The position numbers and the translations under genes were made by a program. DNA of 20,236 nt, taken from IMG/VR virus record IMGVR_UViG_3300028581_000308, positions 1 through 20,236 of that record; one strand, 5' to 3'. Positions 1 to 7,455 of this stretch are shown piece by piece. Every line of letters begins with the position of its first letter. Position 1 is the first letter of the stretch. This DNA is from a virus. Under the pieces are notes generated by a model, which searched no databases, had not been told where the DNA came from, and worked only from the letters and a program-made list of their open reading frames with translations.

Positions 1-4
1 GCCT

Positions 5-35
5 GACTAGCCTCTCAGAAATGGGAGTCTTTTTT
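5..35 (+). terminator. Possible intrinsic terminator of an upstream unit
   Basis: GACT (5-8) and CCT (11-13) can pair with GGGAGTC (23-29) across a two-base bulge, one pair being G-T. Six T (30-35) follow, then more A/T. This fits the end of a gene lying left of the window. The stem is short and bulged, so the call is tentative. Confidence 0.4.
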
Positions 36-189
36 ATTTTATATCATTATGTCACAATCCACCCCTCAAAATGCCTATTCCCTTAAAGCGTAAAAGCTAA
101 CAAAATGTCAAAAAACAACCAATTCAACAGAAAACAACAGTTGATTTATATTTTATAATTGGCATCTCAGTGTATAAATAGGCCTTTAC
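36..189 (+). promoter_or_regulatory. AT-rich leader with possible promoter for the packaging block
   Basis: No gene is visible here. The stretch is strongly AT-rich just before the terminase gene. TTTATATTTTA at 145-155 contains TATATTTT, one base from the Bacteroidota -7 consensus TAnnTTTG, and sits 35 bases before the start codon. I do not see a clear TTTG -33 box at the usual spacing, so a promoter is only suggested. The same 11-mer occurs at 5851-5861 before the scaffold gene. Confidence 0.3.
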
Positions 190-687
190 ATGTCGAAATA
201 CAACAGAAAACGGGTTAACAAGATTTGCTCCCTCATTAAAGCGGATAGTTATACTATTGCTGAAATTTGCTCATTATCAGGAATTTCAGAAAGCACTTAC
301 CATGAGTGGAAGGCTACAAAATCGGAGTTTTCGGAGTCTATTAAAAAGGCAGAGGAAGATTTTTATTCTTTCATGATTGTTGAAGCAAAAAAATCATTAG
401 TAAAGCTTGTACAAGGTTACACAGTTCAGGAGAAAAGGATAGTTACCTTACACCGGGGGAAAAAGAACGAAGAAGGCGAACAGCCTGGCATTGTGAAAGA
501 ACACACCGTTACCGATAAACACTACCAGCCAAACCCAACAGTAATAATATTTACTCTTACCAACCGGGACCCGGATAATTGGAAAAACAAGTTAAATACA
601 GAACTTACAGGAAAAGGAGGAAAAGACCTAATTTCAGGGAGTATTAACGTCGATGAGTGGATTAAAACTAAATCCCAAAAACAGTGA
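190..687 (+). CDS. terS: Terminase small subunit
   Basis: This 165-residue protein probably recognises phage DNA and hands it to the large terminase for packaging. Residues about 15-45 form a helix-turn-helix-like segment (TIAEICSLSGISESTYHEWK), typical of small terminases that begin with a DNA-binding domain. The middle (about 46-90) is charged and helical and could oligomerise. The end contains DNWKNKL, a motif I know from other small terminases of this type. It lies directly before the large subunit, with stop and start codons overlapping in GTGA, so the two are likely translated together. The ATG at 190 is the first in the frame and has no Shine-Dalgarno sequence, as for most genes here. 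Length and position both fit the family. Confidence 0.85.
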   Translation: MSKYNRKRVNKICSLIKADSYTIAEICSLSGISESTYHEWKATKSEFSESIKKAEEDFYSFMIVEAKKSLVKLVQGYTVQEKRIVTLHRGKKNEEGEQPGIVKEHTVTDKHYQPNPTVIIFTLTNRDPDNWKNKLNTELTGKGGKDLISGSINVDEWIKTKSQKQ

Positions 688-1937
688 TTGAGTCGCAAGA
701 TGTATACGATCCGTTATACACCGATAAAGAGCATTTTTTTTTCCTCATAACCGGGGGCCGGGGTAGTGCTAAATCATTCAATGGTTCAACATTCATTGAA
801 CGATTAACATTCGAAGCCGGGCACGTTATTTTATATTCCCGTTACACAATGGTTTCTGCCAACGTTTCAATCATTCCGGAAATAAAAGAAAAGATTGAAC
901 TTGATGAAACTGAAAAGTATTTCAGCATAGCCAACAATGATGTTATCAATACTTTCTCAGGTAGCAAAATACTATTCAGAGGTATTAAAACCAGTTCCGG
1001 GAACCAGACAGCCAAACTTAAATCAATTAAAGGATTAACAACGTTTGTTTGCGATGAAGCCGAAGAGTGGGTTTCAGAGGAGGACTTCGACAAAATTGTA
1101 CTTTCCATCAGGAAAAAGGGAATCCAGAACAGGGTAATTATCATTATGAACCCTTCCGATGTTAATCATTTCATTTATAAAAAGTACATCGAAAAAACAC
1201 ACCGATTTGTAAATATCGATGGCGTTGATGTGCAGATAAGTACACACCCGAGCGTTTTACACATTCACACAACCTATTTCAACAACGTTGAAAATCTTAG
1301 TACTGAGTTTCTGGAAGAGATTGAGCGAATGAAAGAAACGGACCCTAAAAAATATGCTCATGTGGTTATAGGCCGATGGGCAGATATTGCAGCCGGGGTT
1401 ATATTCAAGAAAATTGAAATTATTGATGAAATTCCAACCTGGGTTAGGAAGCGTGGCCGTGGAATGGACTTTGGATTTACAAATGACCCTACTGCAATAA
1501 TTGATTGTGGAATATTTGAACATGACTTGTATCTGGATGAATTGTGCTATAAAACACGAATGCTTACAGGCGAAATTATTACTGAATTAAAGAAAACAAA
1601 TACTAAAGTAATATCAGAAAGTGCAGACCCGCGTTTAATTCAAGAGATTTTTAATACAGGAATACTTATCTATCCTGTCGATAAATTTCAAGGCTCTATA
1701 AACGCCGGAATAAATGCAATGCTTGATTACAATATCAAGGTAACCCGAAGATCGATAAACCTTTTATTTGAGTTCAGAAATTATACCTGGGATAGAGATA
1801 AAGACGGCAATTTTATAAATACTCCAATAGATAAATATAATCACGGGGTAGATGCTGTTAGATATTATATTTTAGGTGAGATATTAGGTCGATTGTTGAG
1901 ACCTCAAAATTTATCAACACTTGCAGGAATGTACTAA
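684..1937 (+). CDS. terL: Terminase large subunit (ATPase and nuclease)
   Basis: This is the motor and nuclease that cuts and pumps DNA into the prohead. The ATPase domain has a Walker A motif GGRGSAKS at residues 24-31 and a Walker B FVCDE with D124 and E125. The C-terminal RNase H-like nuclease domain shows D262 (GMDFGF), D315 (ESADPR) and D390 (HGVDAVRY), the expected metal-binding acids. At 417 residues it is a complete PBSX/Terminase_3-type protein. The start is GTG at 684: the next in-frame ATG is codon 56, after the Walker A motif, and the frame is closed just upstream by TAA at 669-671. The start overlaps the stop of the small subunit by four bases, pointing to translational coupling. 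Confidence 0.97.
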   Translation: MIESQDVYDPLYTDKEHFFFLITGGRGSAKSFNGSTFIERLTFEAGHVILYSRYTMVSANVSIIPEIKEKIELDETEKYFSIANNDVINTFSGSKILFRGIKTSSGNQTAKLKSIKGLTTFVCDEAEEWVSEEDFDKIVLSIRKKGIQNRVIIIMNPSDVNHFIYKKYIEKTHRFVNIDGVDVQISTHPSVLHIHTTYFNNVENLSTEFLEEIERMKETDPKKYAHVVIGRWADIAAGVIFKKIEIIDEIPTWVRKRGRGMDFGFTNDPTAIIDCGIFEHDLYLDELCYKTRMLTGEIITELKKTNTKVISESADPRLIQEIFNTGILIYPVDKFQGSINAGINAMLDYNIKVTRRSINLLFEFRNYTWDRDKDGNFINTPIDKYNHGVDAVRYYILGEILGRLLRPQNLSTLAGMY

Positions 1938-1949
1938 TAAGTAAAGATT

Positions 1950-3485
1950 ATGCCAACCTACTTTGAAATTATTAAAAGTGAGAATTACGAAGCAATTCGT
2001 AAAATATTTGAGGACAACAGACCGGCTTACATGACTGGTTTAAATGGATATACCTTTGAGCAGGCAAAGGATGAATATATTGTGGATTCTCATAGAGTAA
2101 TGATTAACGACTCTGACAACAGACCTGACAAAACTATCTTCAGGCCTGTTATCAGTGATTCAACAGGAGAAACACTAATTGACACAGCAACTGGCAATGC
2201 AAAAGTACAACGTGCAACATCGAAGGTAAACAGGGTTCCTCTCCCGGTTCCTGAAATCATTGTAAACAGGAGAGTAGGCTTCATGCTTGGAAATCCAATT
2301 AAGTATGATGTTGTTTTTAATGATAAAAATCCAAAAGAACAGACATTGGTTGATTATGTTTACGAAATAGAGGATTCATCGAAAATAAGTTATAAAAACA
2401 AGGAAATTGCCAGAAGAATGATGAGCGAAATGGCTTGTGCTGAACTCTGGTACCTGACCGAATTAAAGGAGGAAGGCTTTTGGAATTATATATCTTCGAG
2501 ATTTGGTTTTAGCAAGCCAAAATATTTACTGAAAATGAAAGTACTTTCTCCCATGCTTGGAGATGGACTTTATCCATTATTTGATGGGTACGGTGATTTG
2601 ATTGCATTTGCACGTTCATATAAACTTAAGGAAGATCAAAAGGAAGTTGATTGTTTTGATGTATACACCTTAGAAATGACATATAAATTCTCCAACCGGG
2701 ATACAGCCTGGAAATTGGATGAGACATCTGTTGGTGGTGGAAAGATACCAAACCTCGCACAGAAAATTCCGTTGGTATATCATCAGCAGGAAAAACCAGA
2801 GTGGGCAAATGTGCAGAAGATGATTGAACGCCTTGAAAAATTGCTTTCCAACCATGGAGATATGAATGACTATTTTGGGGAACCAATACTGGCAATTTTC
2901 GGACAGTTGATCCAGGCTGTCAATAAAGGTGAATCTGGTAAAATATTACAATTGGCTGAAAATGCAAAAGCTTCATTCCTTGCACTTGATTCACCACCGG
3001 AATCTGTGAAGATGGAGATTGAGAACCTTGAGAAGTTCATATTTGCATTAAGTCAAACTCCTAATATTTCTTTTTCAGAGATGAAGAGCCTTGGCGATTT
3101 ATCAGGGGTTGCTTTGGAACTTATGTTTTTAGATGCTCACCTGGCAGCCAGGGCAAAAGAAGAAGTTTTCGGAGTTGGTATTCAAAGAAGGGTAAATCTG
3201 ATAAAAGCATTTATTGGAAATATTCTTGATGTTTCCCTGGCTGAAGCATCTCAAACGGTTAAAATGAAGCCGGTATTTACTCCCTATATGCCAAAGAATA
3301 TGAAGGAGTTAATTGAAACAATGTCACAGTCTGTTGCTTCCGGAATAATTTCAACAACTACTGCAACTGAAAAACTGGAAAATGAAGGGTATATTTCAGA
3401 TGCTTCTAAAGAGCAGGAACGATTGCAGCAGGAAGCTGATTTGATTGCTAAAAGGAATAACCAGATTGGATTGAATTTTCAGTAA
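1950..3485 (+). CDS. Portal protein, SPP1 gp6-like
   Basis: The portal forms the dodecameric ring at one vertex through which DNA enters and to which the neck attaches. The sequence is 511 residues, the usual size for the SPP1 gp6-like family. Residues about 95-125 (PEIIVNRRVGFMLGNPIKYDV) match the conserved early segment in which the protein describes a membrane-like helix and a 'GxP' turn. Residues about 345-400 (SLGDLSGVALELMFLDAHLA) match the long crown/stem helix region with the family's SGVAL motif. The C-terminal 60 residues are charged and helical. It follows the large terminase by 12 bases and precedes the minor head protein, the classic order. A 75-base gap with two small hairpins follows it. 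Confidence 0.93.
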   Translation: MPTYFEIIKSENYEAIRKIFEDNRPAYMTGLNGYTFEQAKDEYIVDSHRVMINDSDNRPDKTIFRPVISDSTGETLIDTATGNAKVQRATSKVNRVPLPVPEIIVNRRVGFMLGNPIKYDVVFNDKNPKEQTLVDYVYEIEDSSKISYKNKEIARRMMSEMACAELWYLTELKEEGFWNYISSRFGFSKPKYLLKMKVLSPMLGDGLYPLFDGYGDLIAFARSYKLKEDQKEVDCFDVYTLEMTYKFSNRDTAWKLDETSVGGGKIPNLAQKIPLVYHQQEKPEWANVQKMIERLEKLLSNHGDMNDYFGEPILAIFGQLIQAVNKGESGKILQLAENAKASFLALDSPPESVKMEIENLEKFIFALSQTPNISFSEMKSLGDLSGVALELMFLDAHLAARAKEEVFGVGIQRRVNLIKAFIGNILDVSLAEASQTVKMKPVFTPYMPKNMKELIETMSQSVASGIISTTTATEKLENEGYISDASKEQERLQQEADLIAKRNNQIGLNFQ

Positions 3486-3489
3486 TATT

Positions 3490-3520
3490 AACCGAAAGGT
3501 TTTATTCGCCTAGTGATAGG
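3490..3520 (+). other. Two tandem small hairpins with GNRA-type loops
   Basis: AACC-GAAA-GGTT (3490-3501) and CCTA-GTGA-TAGG (3509-3520) are each four-base-pair hairpins with GNRA-type loops, and each runs straight into a TTTTA stretch. They fill the short gap between the portal and minor head genes. They may be weak terminators, RNA processing sites or chance; the stems are short. Confidence 0.35.
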
Positions 3521-3560
3521 TTTTAAGAATGGGTTTAAATGTCATTAGTTACGGTATAAT

Positions 3561-4604
3561 ATGCCAGACCTCAATTTCCACGAATTACAGCACATACAGA
3601 AACTACTACAGCAGCAGGGTAGTTTGAAATATATATTTGATGATTTTGTAAAAAAGACCGGAAATTTACTAACACAGTGGAATGATTATCCTTCCGGTGA
3701 TTTGTGGTCACGGAATCAGAACGTTCAGAAAGCCATCGAGGAAGAAATGCAAACCCTCAGAACAAAACTAACTGCAAGCATTGAGAATTACACAACTGAT
3801 GCATGGAACCGAAGCAATTTAAAAAGTGATGAACTGGTGGATGGATTTGTTAAGAACCTTGCATTGAATGATGTTGTAACCAAAGGCATGTATGCCCGGA
3901 ATAACGAAGCGTTACAGGCATTTTTAAAGCGAAAGGTTGACGGTACAACATTATCACAAAGGGTCTGGCATATTGCCGAAGGTGCAAAGGAAAACATTGA
4001 GTTCTATCTTGAATCCGGTTTATCAACCGGGCGTTCAGCAGCTTTAATTAGTCAGGATATAAGGCAACTGTTGCAGAAACCCGATAAACGATTTCACCGA
4101 ATCAGGAATGCAGATGGTAAACTGGTACCATCGCAACCGATGAAAGATTACCATCCCGGCCAAGGCGTTTATCGTAGCAGTTACAAAAATGCTCTCAGGC
4201 TGGCAGCCACCAACACAAACAAAATGTACAGGCTTACCGACCATGAGCGGTGGATGAAACTTGATTTTGTGATTGGCTTTAAAGTGAGCCGGGCAACAAA
4301 CAATTTCGGGCCGTGTGCAATATGTGATGCAATGGTTGGCAATTACCCAAAGACTTATGTATTTACCGGGAATCACCCGTTTTGTATCTGTTATGCAACT
4401 CCGATCCTGATGAATGAAGATGCTTTTATTGATGCTTTGGTTGAAGATGATTTTTCAGGCGTGAAATATGTTGAAGATATACCGGCCAATGGCAGAAAGT
4501 ACATTCAGGATTTGATTGACAATAAAAAGCTTTCAACGGATTCGTATTTGTTGAAGAATAATAAAGGGTTCTTTGATGGAAGCAGGGGAAAATATCGTAC
4601 CTGA
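3561..4604 (+). CDS. Minor head protein, MuF / SPP1 gp7-like
   Basis: Proteins of this family sit inside the prohead near the portal and help assembly or DNA delivery. The 347 residues start with a helical region (about 1-120). They end in the MuF-type core at about 130-285, including the helix-rich ALRLAATNTNKMYRLTDHERW. A Cys/His cluster follows: C252-x2-C255, then H272, C275 and C277 (HPFCIC), a pattern that could bind zinc. The final part resembles the usual end of family members (RKYIQDLIDNKKLSTDSYLLKNN). The 3' end overlaps the next gene, a metallopeptidase, by 29 bases in another frame. In many phages that peptidase domain is, to my knowledge, fused to the C-terminus of the MuF protein, so this pair may be a split form. 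Confidence 0.92.
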   Translation: MPDLNFHELQHIQKLLQQQGSLKYIFDDFVKKTGNLLTQWNDYPSGDLWSRNQNVQKAIEEEMQTLRTKLTASIENYTTDAWNRSNLKSDELVDGFVKNLALNDVVTKGMYARNNEALQAFLKRKVDGTTLSQRVWHIAEGAKENIEFYLESGLSTGRSAALISQDIRQLLQKPDKRFHRIRNADGKLVPSQPMKDYHPGQGVYRSSYKNALRLAATNTNKMYRLTDHERWMKLDFVIGFKVSRATNNFGPCAICDAMVGNYPKTYVFTGNHPFCICYATPILMNEDAFIDALVEDDFSGVKYVEDIPANGRKYIQDLIDNKKLSTDSYLLKNNKGFFDGSRGKYRT

Positions 4605-5499
4605 AAAGAAAATTATTGAGCCGGTTAAACCTGCTATTGCAAAATTTGTTCCCGCAAAAACAATCCAGGAAGCCGAAGCGTGGGCTAAAAAGAATCTCAA
4701 TGTTGAATTTGTCAATTTTAAAGGACTTGATATTGATGTTGCAAATGATATCAATAAAAGCACTTTCAATATTAAAACTTTAATGCCTGATATTAAAACC
4801 AAAGGTATAGGAAATGCTCAACAGGCAAACAAAGCAATGAAAGCCGAAATAGTTGATGAATTCAGGAAAACCGAATGGTATAAGAACGTTGCAGCTAATT
4901 ACAGTGAGGCAGCAGCCGATAAAAGAGCTGTTCAGTTTGCAAATTCACAGGTTTCAAATGTTGGTGGCAATACTGTTGCATGGAGTACCAATAGAGATTC
5001 AGTAAGGCTACCAGGCGGCATTTTGGTTGATGTTTCAAAATACAAAGGTGTTTTTGTAAATGAGAAATATGGTAAGAAAGCGTCAATTATAAACGATGTT
5101 GTTTTAAAAGCCGAAAAATCAGGATTTTACACTAAGGATGCCAAAGGCTTTGGCTATATAATGTCCCACGAAATTGGACACGAAATTGATAAAACCATTG
5201 GATTTAGAAATTCAGATGTGTTTAAAGCAATTTACAAAAAAGAACACGACAAAGGAATTCAGCATGTTATTGAAAACCTGAGCGAATACGGTGCAAACGC
5301 CGGGCATAAAGCAAGTGCAAAGCCGCTTGAATTTATTGCGGAAAGTTGGGCTGAATTTGTAACTTCGCCAAATCCAAGACGTATATCAAAAGAAGTTGGT
5401 GAGGCTATGCTTAAAGAATATCATACCTACTACATGAAAGGGTCTGGTATTAAATTTGATGAATGGAGAAATGAAATATTAAAAACTTTATCAATATGA
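4576..5499 (+). CDS. HExxH zinc metallopeptidase associated with the minor head protein
   Basis: A 307-residue protein with a zincin signature: HEIGH at residues 198-202, followed about 55 residues later by FIAESWAEF, whose Glu is a good candidate for the third zinc ligand. Upstream, residues about 28-62 (KTIQEAEAWAKKNL, FKGLDIDVANDINKS) match a linker domain I know from C-terminal extensions of MuF minor head proteins. There is no signal peptide or membrane segment, so it probably acts in the host cytoplasm or is packaged. ATG 4576 is preferred; TTG 4573 just before it is also possible. Its stop overlaps the next gene in ATGA. It might be a head maturation protease, an internal enzyme ejected with DNA, or a MuF-type effector; the substrate cannot be told from sequence. 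Confidence 0.8.
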   Translation: MEAGENIVPEKKIIEPVKPAIAKFVPAKTIQEAEAWAKKNLNVEFVNFKGLDIDVANDINKSTFNIKTLMPDIKTKGIGNAQQANKAMKAEIVDEFRKTEWYKNVAANYSEAAADKRAVQFANSQVSNVGGNTVAWSTNRDSVRLPGGILVDVSKYKGVFVNEKYGKKASIINDVVLKAEKSGFYTKDAKGFGYIMSHEIGHEIDKTIGFRNSDVFKAIYKKEHDKGIQHVIENLSEYGANAGHKASAKPLEFIAESWAEFVTSPNPRRISKEVGEAMLKEYHTYYMKGSGIKFDEWRNEILKTLSI

Positions 5500-5666
5500 T
5501 TTTATCAGTAGAACCGATTTGCGCTAAGTGCAAACATTTAAATGTAAATACAAGTCTATGCCCGGCTTTTGATGGTGATATTCCGGATGAAATACTGGAA
5601 GGGGATAACAACCATTCCAAACCGTTGCCAGGGCAAAAGAACAACATTGTTTTTGAGCCGAAATAA
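5496..5666 (+). CDS. Small Cys/His protein of phage head modules
   Basis: A 56-residue gene that is easily missed because of its size. Its ATG overlaps the previous stop in ATGA (5496-5499). It has C9-x2-C12-x-H14 and C22, followed by PAF, IPDEIL, G, H40, PLPG and a final FEP. This order (CxxCxH, CxAF, IPxxIxxG, H, PxPG, FEP) is one I recognise from tiny phage proteins next to head morphogenesis genes. The Cys/His pattern suggests a metal-binding fold. The role is unknown. It ends the first block and is followed within 25 bases by a terminator. Confidence 0.78.
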   Translation: MILSVEPICAKCKHLNVNTSLCPAFDGDIPDEILEGDNNHSKPLPGQKNNIVFEPK

Positions 5667-5687
5667 ACCTATAAGTTGATTTATATT

Positions 5688-5720
5688 AGCCGGGTTCCTT
5701 AACAGGTTCCCGGCTTTTTT
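5688..5720 (+). terminator. Strong intrinsic terminator after the packaging block
   Basis: AGCCGGG (5688-5694) pairs with CCCGGCT (5709-5715). A symmetric internal loop and a CC:GG extension (5697-5698 with 5705-5706) follow, and a run of six T (5715-5720) completes it. It lies 22 bases after the stop of the small Cys/His gene and closes the packaging and portal block. Confidence 0.88.
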
Positions 5721-5740
5721 ATTCCCCTCAGAAAAATACA

Positions 5741-5773
5741 GAAGCCGGTCAGTAAACTGATCGGCCCCGCTTC
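5741..5773 (+). promoter_or_regulatory. Long imperfect hairpin in the leader of the capsid block
   Basis: GAAGC (5741-5745) can pair with GCTTC (5769-5773), and CGGTCAGT (5746-5753) with ACTGATCG (5756-5763) with one G-T pair, leaving a bulged GCCCC. No T run follows, so it is unlikely to be a terminator on this strand. It lies 117 bases before the scaffold gene, so it may be a leader structure or an RNA stability element. No protein-binding role can be assigned. Confidence 0.5.
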
Positions 5774-5850
5774 GTCGAATCCGTAGAATCGATGCCACAA
5801 AGATAAAACATTCCATAATCATTTCCAAATACCAGAAAAACTTAAGCGGC

Positions 5851-5861
5851 TTTATATTTTA
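5851..5861 (+). promoter_or_regulatory. Possible promoter element before the scaffold gene
   Basis: TTTATATTTTA, identical to 145-155, ends 28 bases before the scaffold start codon. TATATTTT is one base from the Bacteroidota -7 consensus TAnnTTTG. No convincing -33 TTTG is present. A promoter is expected here because a strong terminator lies just upstream and highly expressed genes follow. Confidence 0.35.
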
Positions 5862-5889
5862 AGAGCAGTGAAACTTAATATTATTACAA

Positions 5890-6546
5890 ATGAAAGAAAA
5901 GTTGATTGCAGCTCTGAAAACCAAGTATAAAAATCTGGGGTTTGGAGACAAGGCTTTTGACGGGGTTGCCGATTATCTAAGTAAAACCGTTACAGAGGAT
6001 AGCCAAATAGAAACCGCTATTGCAGGGGTCGAAACTATTCTTAAATCAATCCAGGGCGATATTGACAAGGTAAGAACAGAAAAATCGGACCTTCAGAAAA
6101 AGTTTGAAGAACTGGAAAAAAGAATTCCTAAAACAGACCCGCTCGCTGCTGAGGCTAATGAGCCGGCATGGTTTAAAGCCTACCGTGAAAAACAGGATGC
6201 AGAATCAGCAGCTTTAAAACTGAAAGTGGAAGGATTTGAAAAAAAGGAAACTCAAACAGGTTATTTGTCAAAACTGAAAGCATCCCTTAAGGAAAAGGGA
6301 GTGCCAGATGTTTACTGGGCAAAGCGTAACCTGTTGATTGAATCTGAGGAGCAATTAACATCCATTACAGCCGAAATTGAAACTGATTACACCGGTTTCA
6401 AACAGGAAATGGTAAACGCAGGTGTAATGATTGACATTCCGAAATCACCAGACGGAGCATCAAAGGAAGGAGCGTCATTGGGTAAATCGATTGCCGAAAA
6501 ACGCAATTCAGGTACTTCAGAAGGTGTGAAGGGTAAAGAAATTTAG
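5890..6546 (+). CDS. Probable capsid scaffolding protein
   Basis: A 218-residue, highly charged, helix-forming protein directly before the decoration and capsid genes, where scaffolds usually lie. Residues about 45-85 (DIDKVRTEKSDLQKKFEELEKR) look like a coiled coil, and a second helical stretch runs from about 100 to 160. The C-terminus is Gly/Ser/Lys-rich and basic (SLGKSIAEKRNSGTSEGVKGKEI), like the capsid-binding tails of known scaffolds. The function is inferred from position and composition; I recognise no specific motif. No protease domain is fused to it. It opens the second block, with no Shine-Dalgarno sequence before the ATG. Confidence 0.68.
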   Translation: MKEKLIAALKTKYKNLGFGDKAFDGVADYLSKTVTEDSQIETAIAGVETILKSIQGDIDKVRTEKSDLQKKFEELEKRIPKTDPLAAEANEPAWFKAYREKQDAESAALKLKVEGFEKKETQTGYLSKLKASLKEKGVPDVYWAKRNLLIESEEQLTSITAEIETDYTGFKQEMVNAGVMIDIPKSPDGASKEGASLGKSIAEKRNSGTSEGVKGKEI

Positions 6547-6568
6547 TATTAATTAAAAACCTTGTAAA

Positions 6569-7447
6569 ATGCAGATAACGCAGGACAGTTTTGGAGGTCG
6601 TAACGTGGTTTTCGACTACGTTTACGAAGATTTACCGGGTGGCTGTAATCTTGACAAATCGAGATTAAAAGCAGGTACAACCTACCTGAAAGCCGGAACT
6701 CTGGTAAATTTAAATAAAAGCACACGGATTGCTGAGATTGTAAAAACAGCAACCGTAATCACAGGCGGCAGTTCTACTGCTGTTCGTGTTCCTATCACTC
6801 ACCAGTTCAAAGCTGGTGAATATGTTACTGACGGCGTGGCCGTTCAAACCATTTCAACAATCACTGCCGGAACTACATATGACACGCTTAATTTAGGCGG
6901 TGCATTGCTTGCATACGGTGCAGGTGTGGTAATTGCTGAGGTTAACGCAAGTGCTTCAATGATTCCGGTTGCTTCGGTTACACTGGTAACAGGTTCAGGT
7001 AAATCATTAACCGTTACAGACCCATCCGGTAAATTGGCCGGTGTTAATGTAGCTGTTACCGCTAACGGTTCAGATGCTTTGGCTGTGACTTTCGCAAACA
7101 ATACTTTGTCAATTGCTTTGGCAAGTACAACCGCAGCAAGCAATACTCCGGGTGTTGAGATTCAGGCTGCAATCAGGGCTTTGACCACAGCCGGTTACGC
7201 GTTCCTGAACGTACAGTGTTCGGGTGATGAAATTGCAGGTTCAGCATTGACACCTGCTTCAGGAACAATCGCAACAAATCAGCCTTATAAATATTTACCA
7301 AGCGGATTCATTAAAGATAAAGTAAACGTGGAATATGACAATGTTGATATTTCAGTTGTACTGTCAGGAGCCGTTCGCGAAAGCGCTCTTCCTTTCCCGC
7401 TTACAACCGCCATGAAAACACAATTACCCAAAGTAACTTTTAACTAA
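6569..7447 (+). CDS. Head fibre or capsid decoration protein
   Basis: A 292-residue, Thr/Val/Ala-rich beta protein immediately before the major capsid gene, the position of decoration proteins. Residues 1-125 and about 240-292 look like one unit: the C-terminal segment (VNVEYDNVDISVVLSGAVRE) resembles the end of phi29-type head fibre proteins. Between them, about 135-230, is a segment that reads as an inserted Ig-like or beta-sandwich module (SLTVTDPSGKLAGVNVAVTA, NNTLSIALASTTAASNTPG). It probably coats the mature shell. The family call rests on pattern and position, not on a diagnostic motif. Confidence 0.65.
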   Translation: MQITQDSFGGRNVVFDYVYEDLPGGCNLDKSRLKAGTTYLKAGTLVNLNKSTRIAEIVKTATVITGGSSTAVRVPITHQFKAGEYVTDGVAVQTISTITAGTTYDTLNLGGALLAYGAGVVIAEVNASASMIPVASVTLVTGSGKSLTVTDPSGKLAGVNVAVTANGSDALAVTFANNTLSIALASTTAASNTPGVEIQAAIRALTTAGYAFLNVQCSGDEIAGSALTPASGTIATNQPYKYLPSGFIKDKVNVEYDNVDISVVLSGAVRESALPFPLTTAMKTQLPKVTFN

Positions 7448-7455
7448 TAACCGAG

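Noticed and set aside
4594-4606. A +1 frameshift at ACC TGA A linking the MuF and peptidase frames
   Set aside because: Re-pairing of the P-site tRNA in the +1 frame would be poor, and the TTG-ATG start inside the overlap gives a simpler explanation.
140-5687. A 13-base match GTTGATTTATATT at 140-152 and 5675-5687
   Set aside because: An AT-rich 13-mer is expected to recur by chance in 20 kb; the second copy precedes a terminator, not a gene start.
5768-5800. A T-arm-like stretch (TCGAATCC) suggesting a tRNA remnant or attachment site
   Set aside because: No cloverleaf can be drawn around it and no integrase or second copy is present in the window.
5556-5828. A 90-codon minus-strand frame across the leader of the capsid block
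   Set aside because: It runs through the small Cys/His gene, the terminator and the leader hairpin, and has no start signal or recognisable protein pattern.
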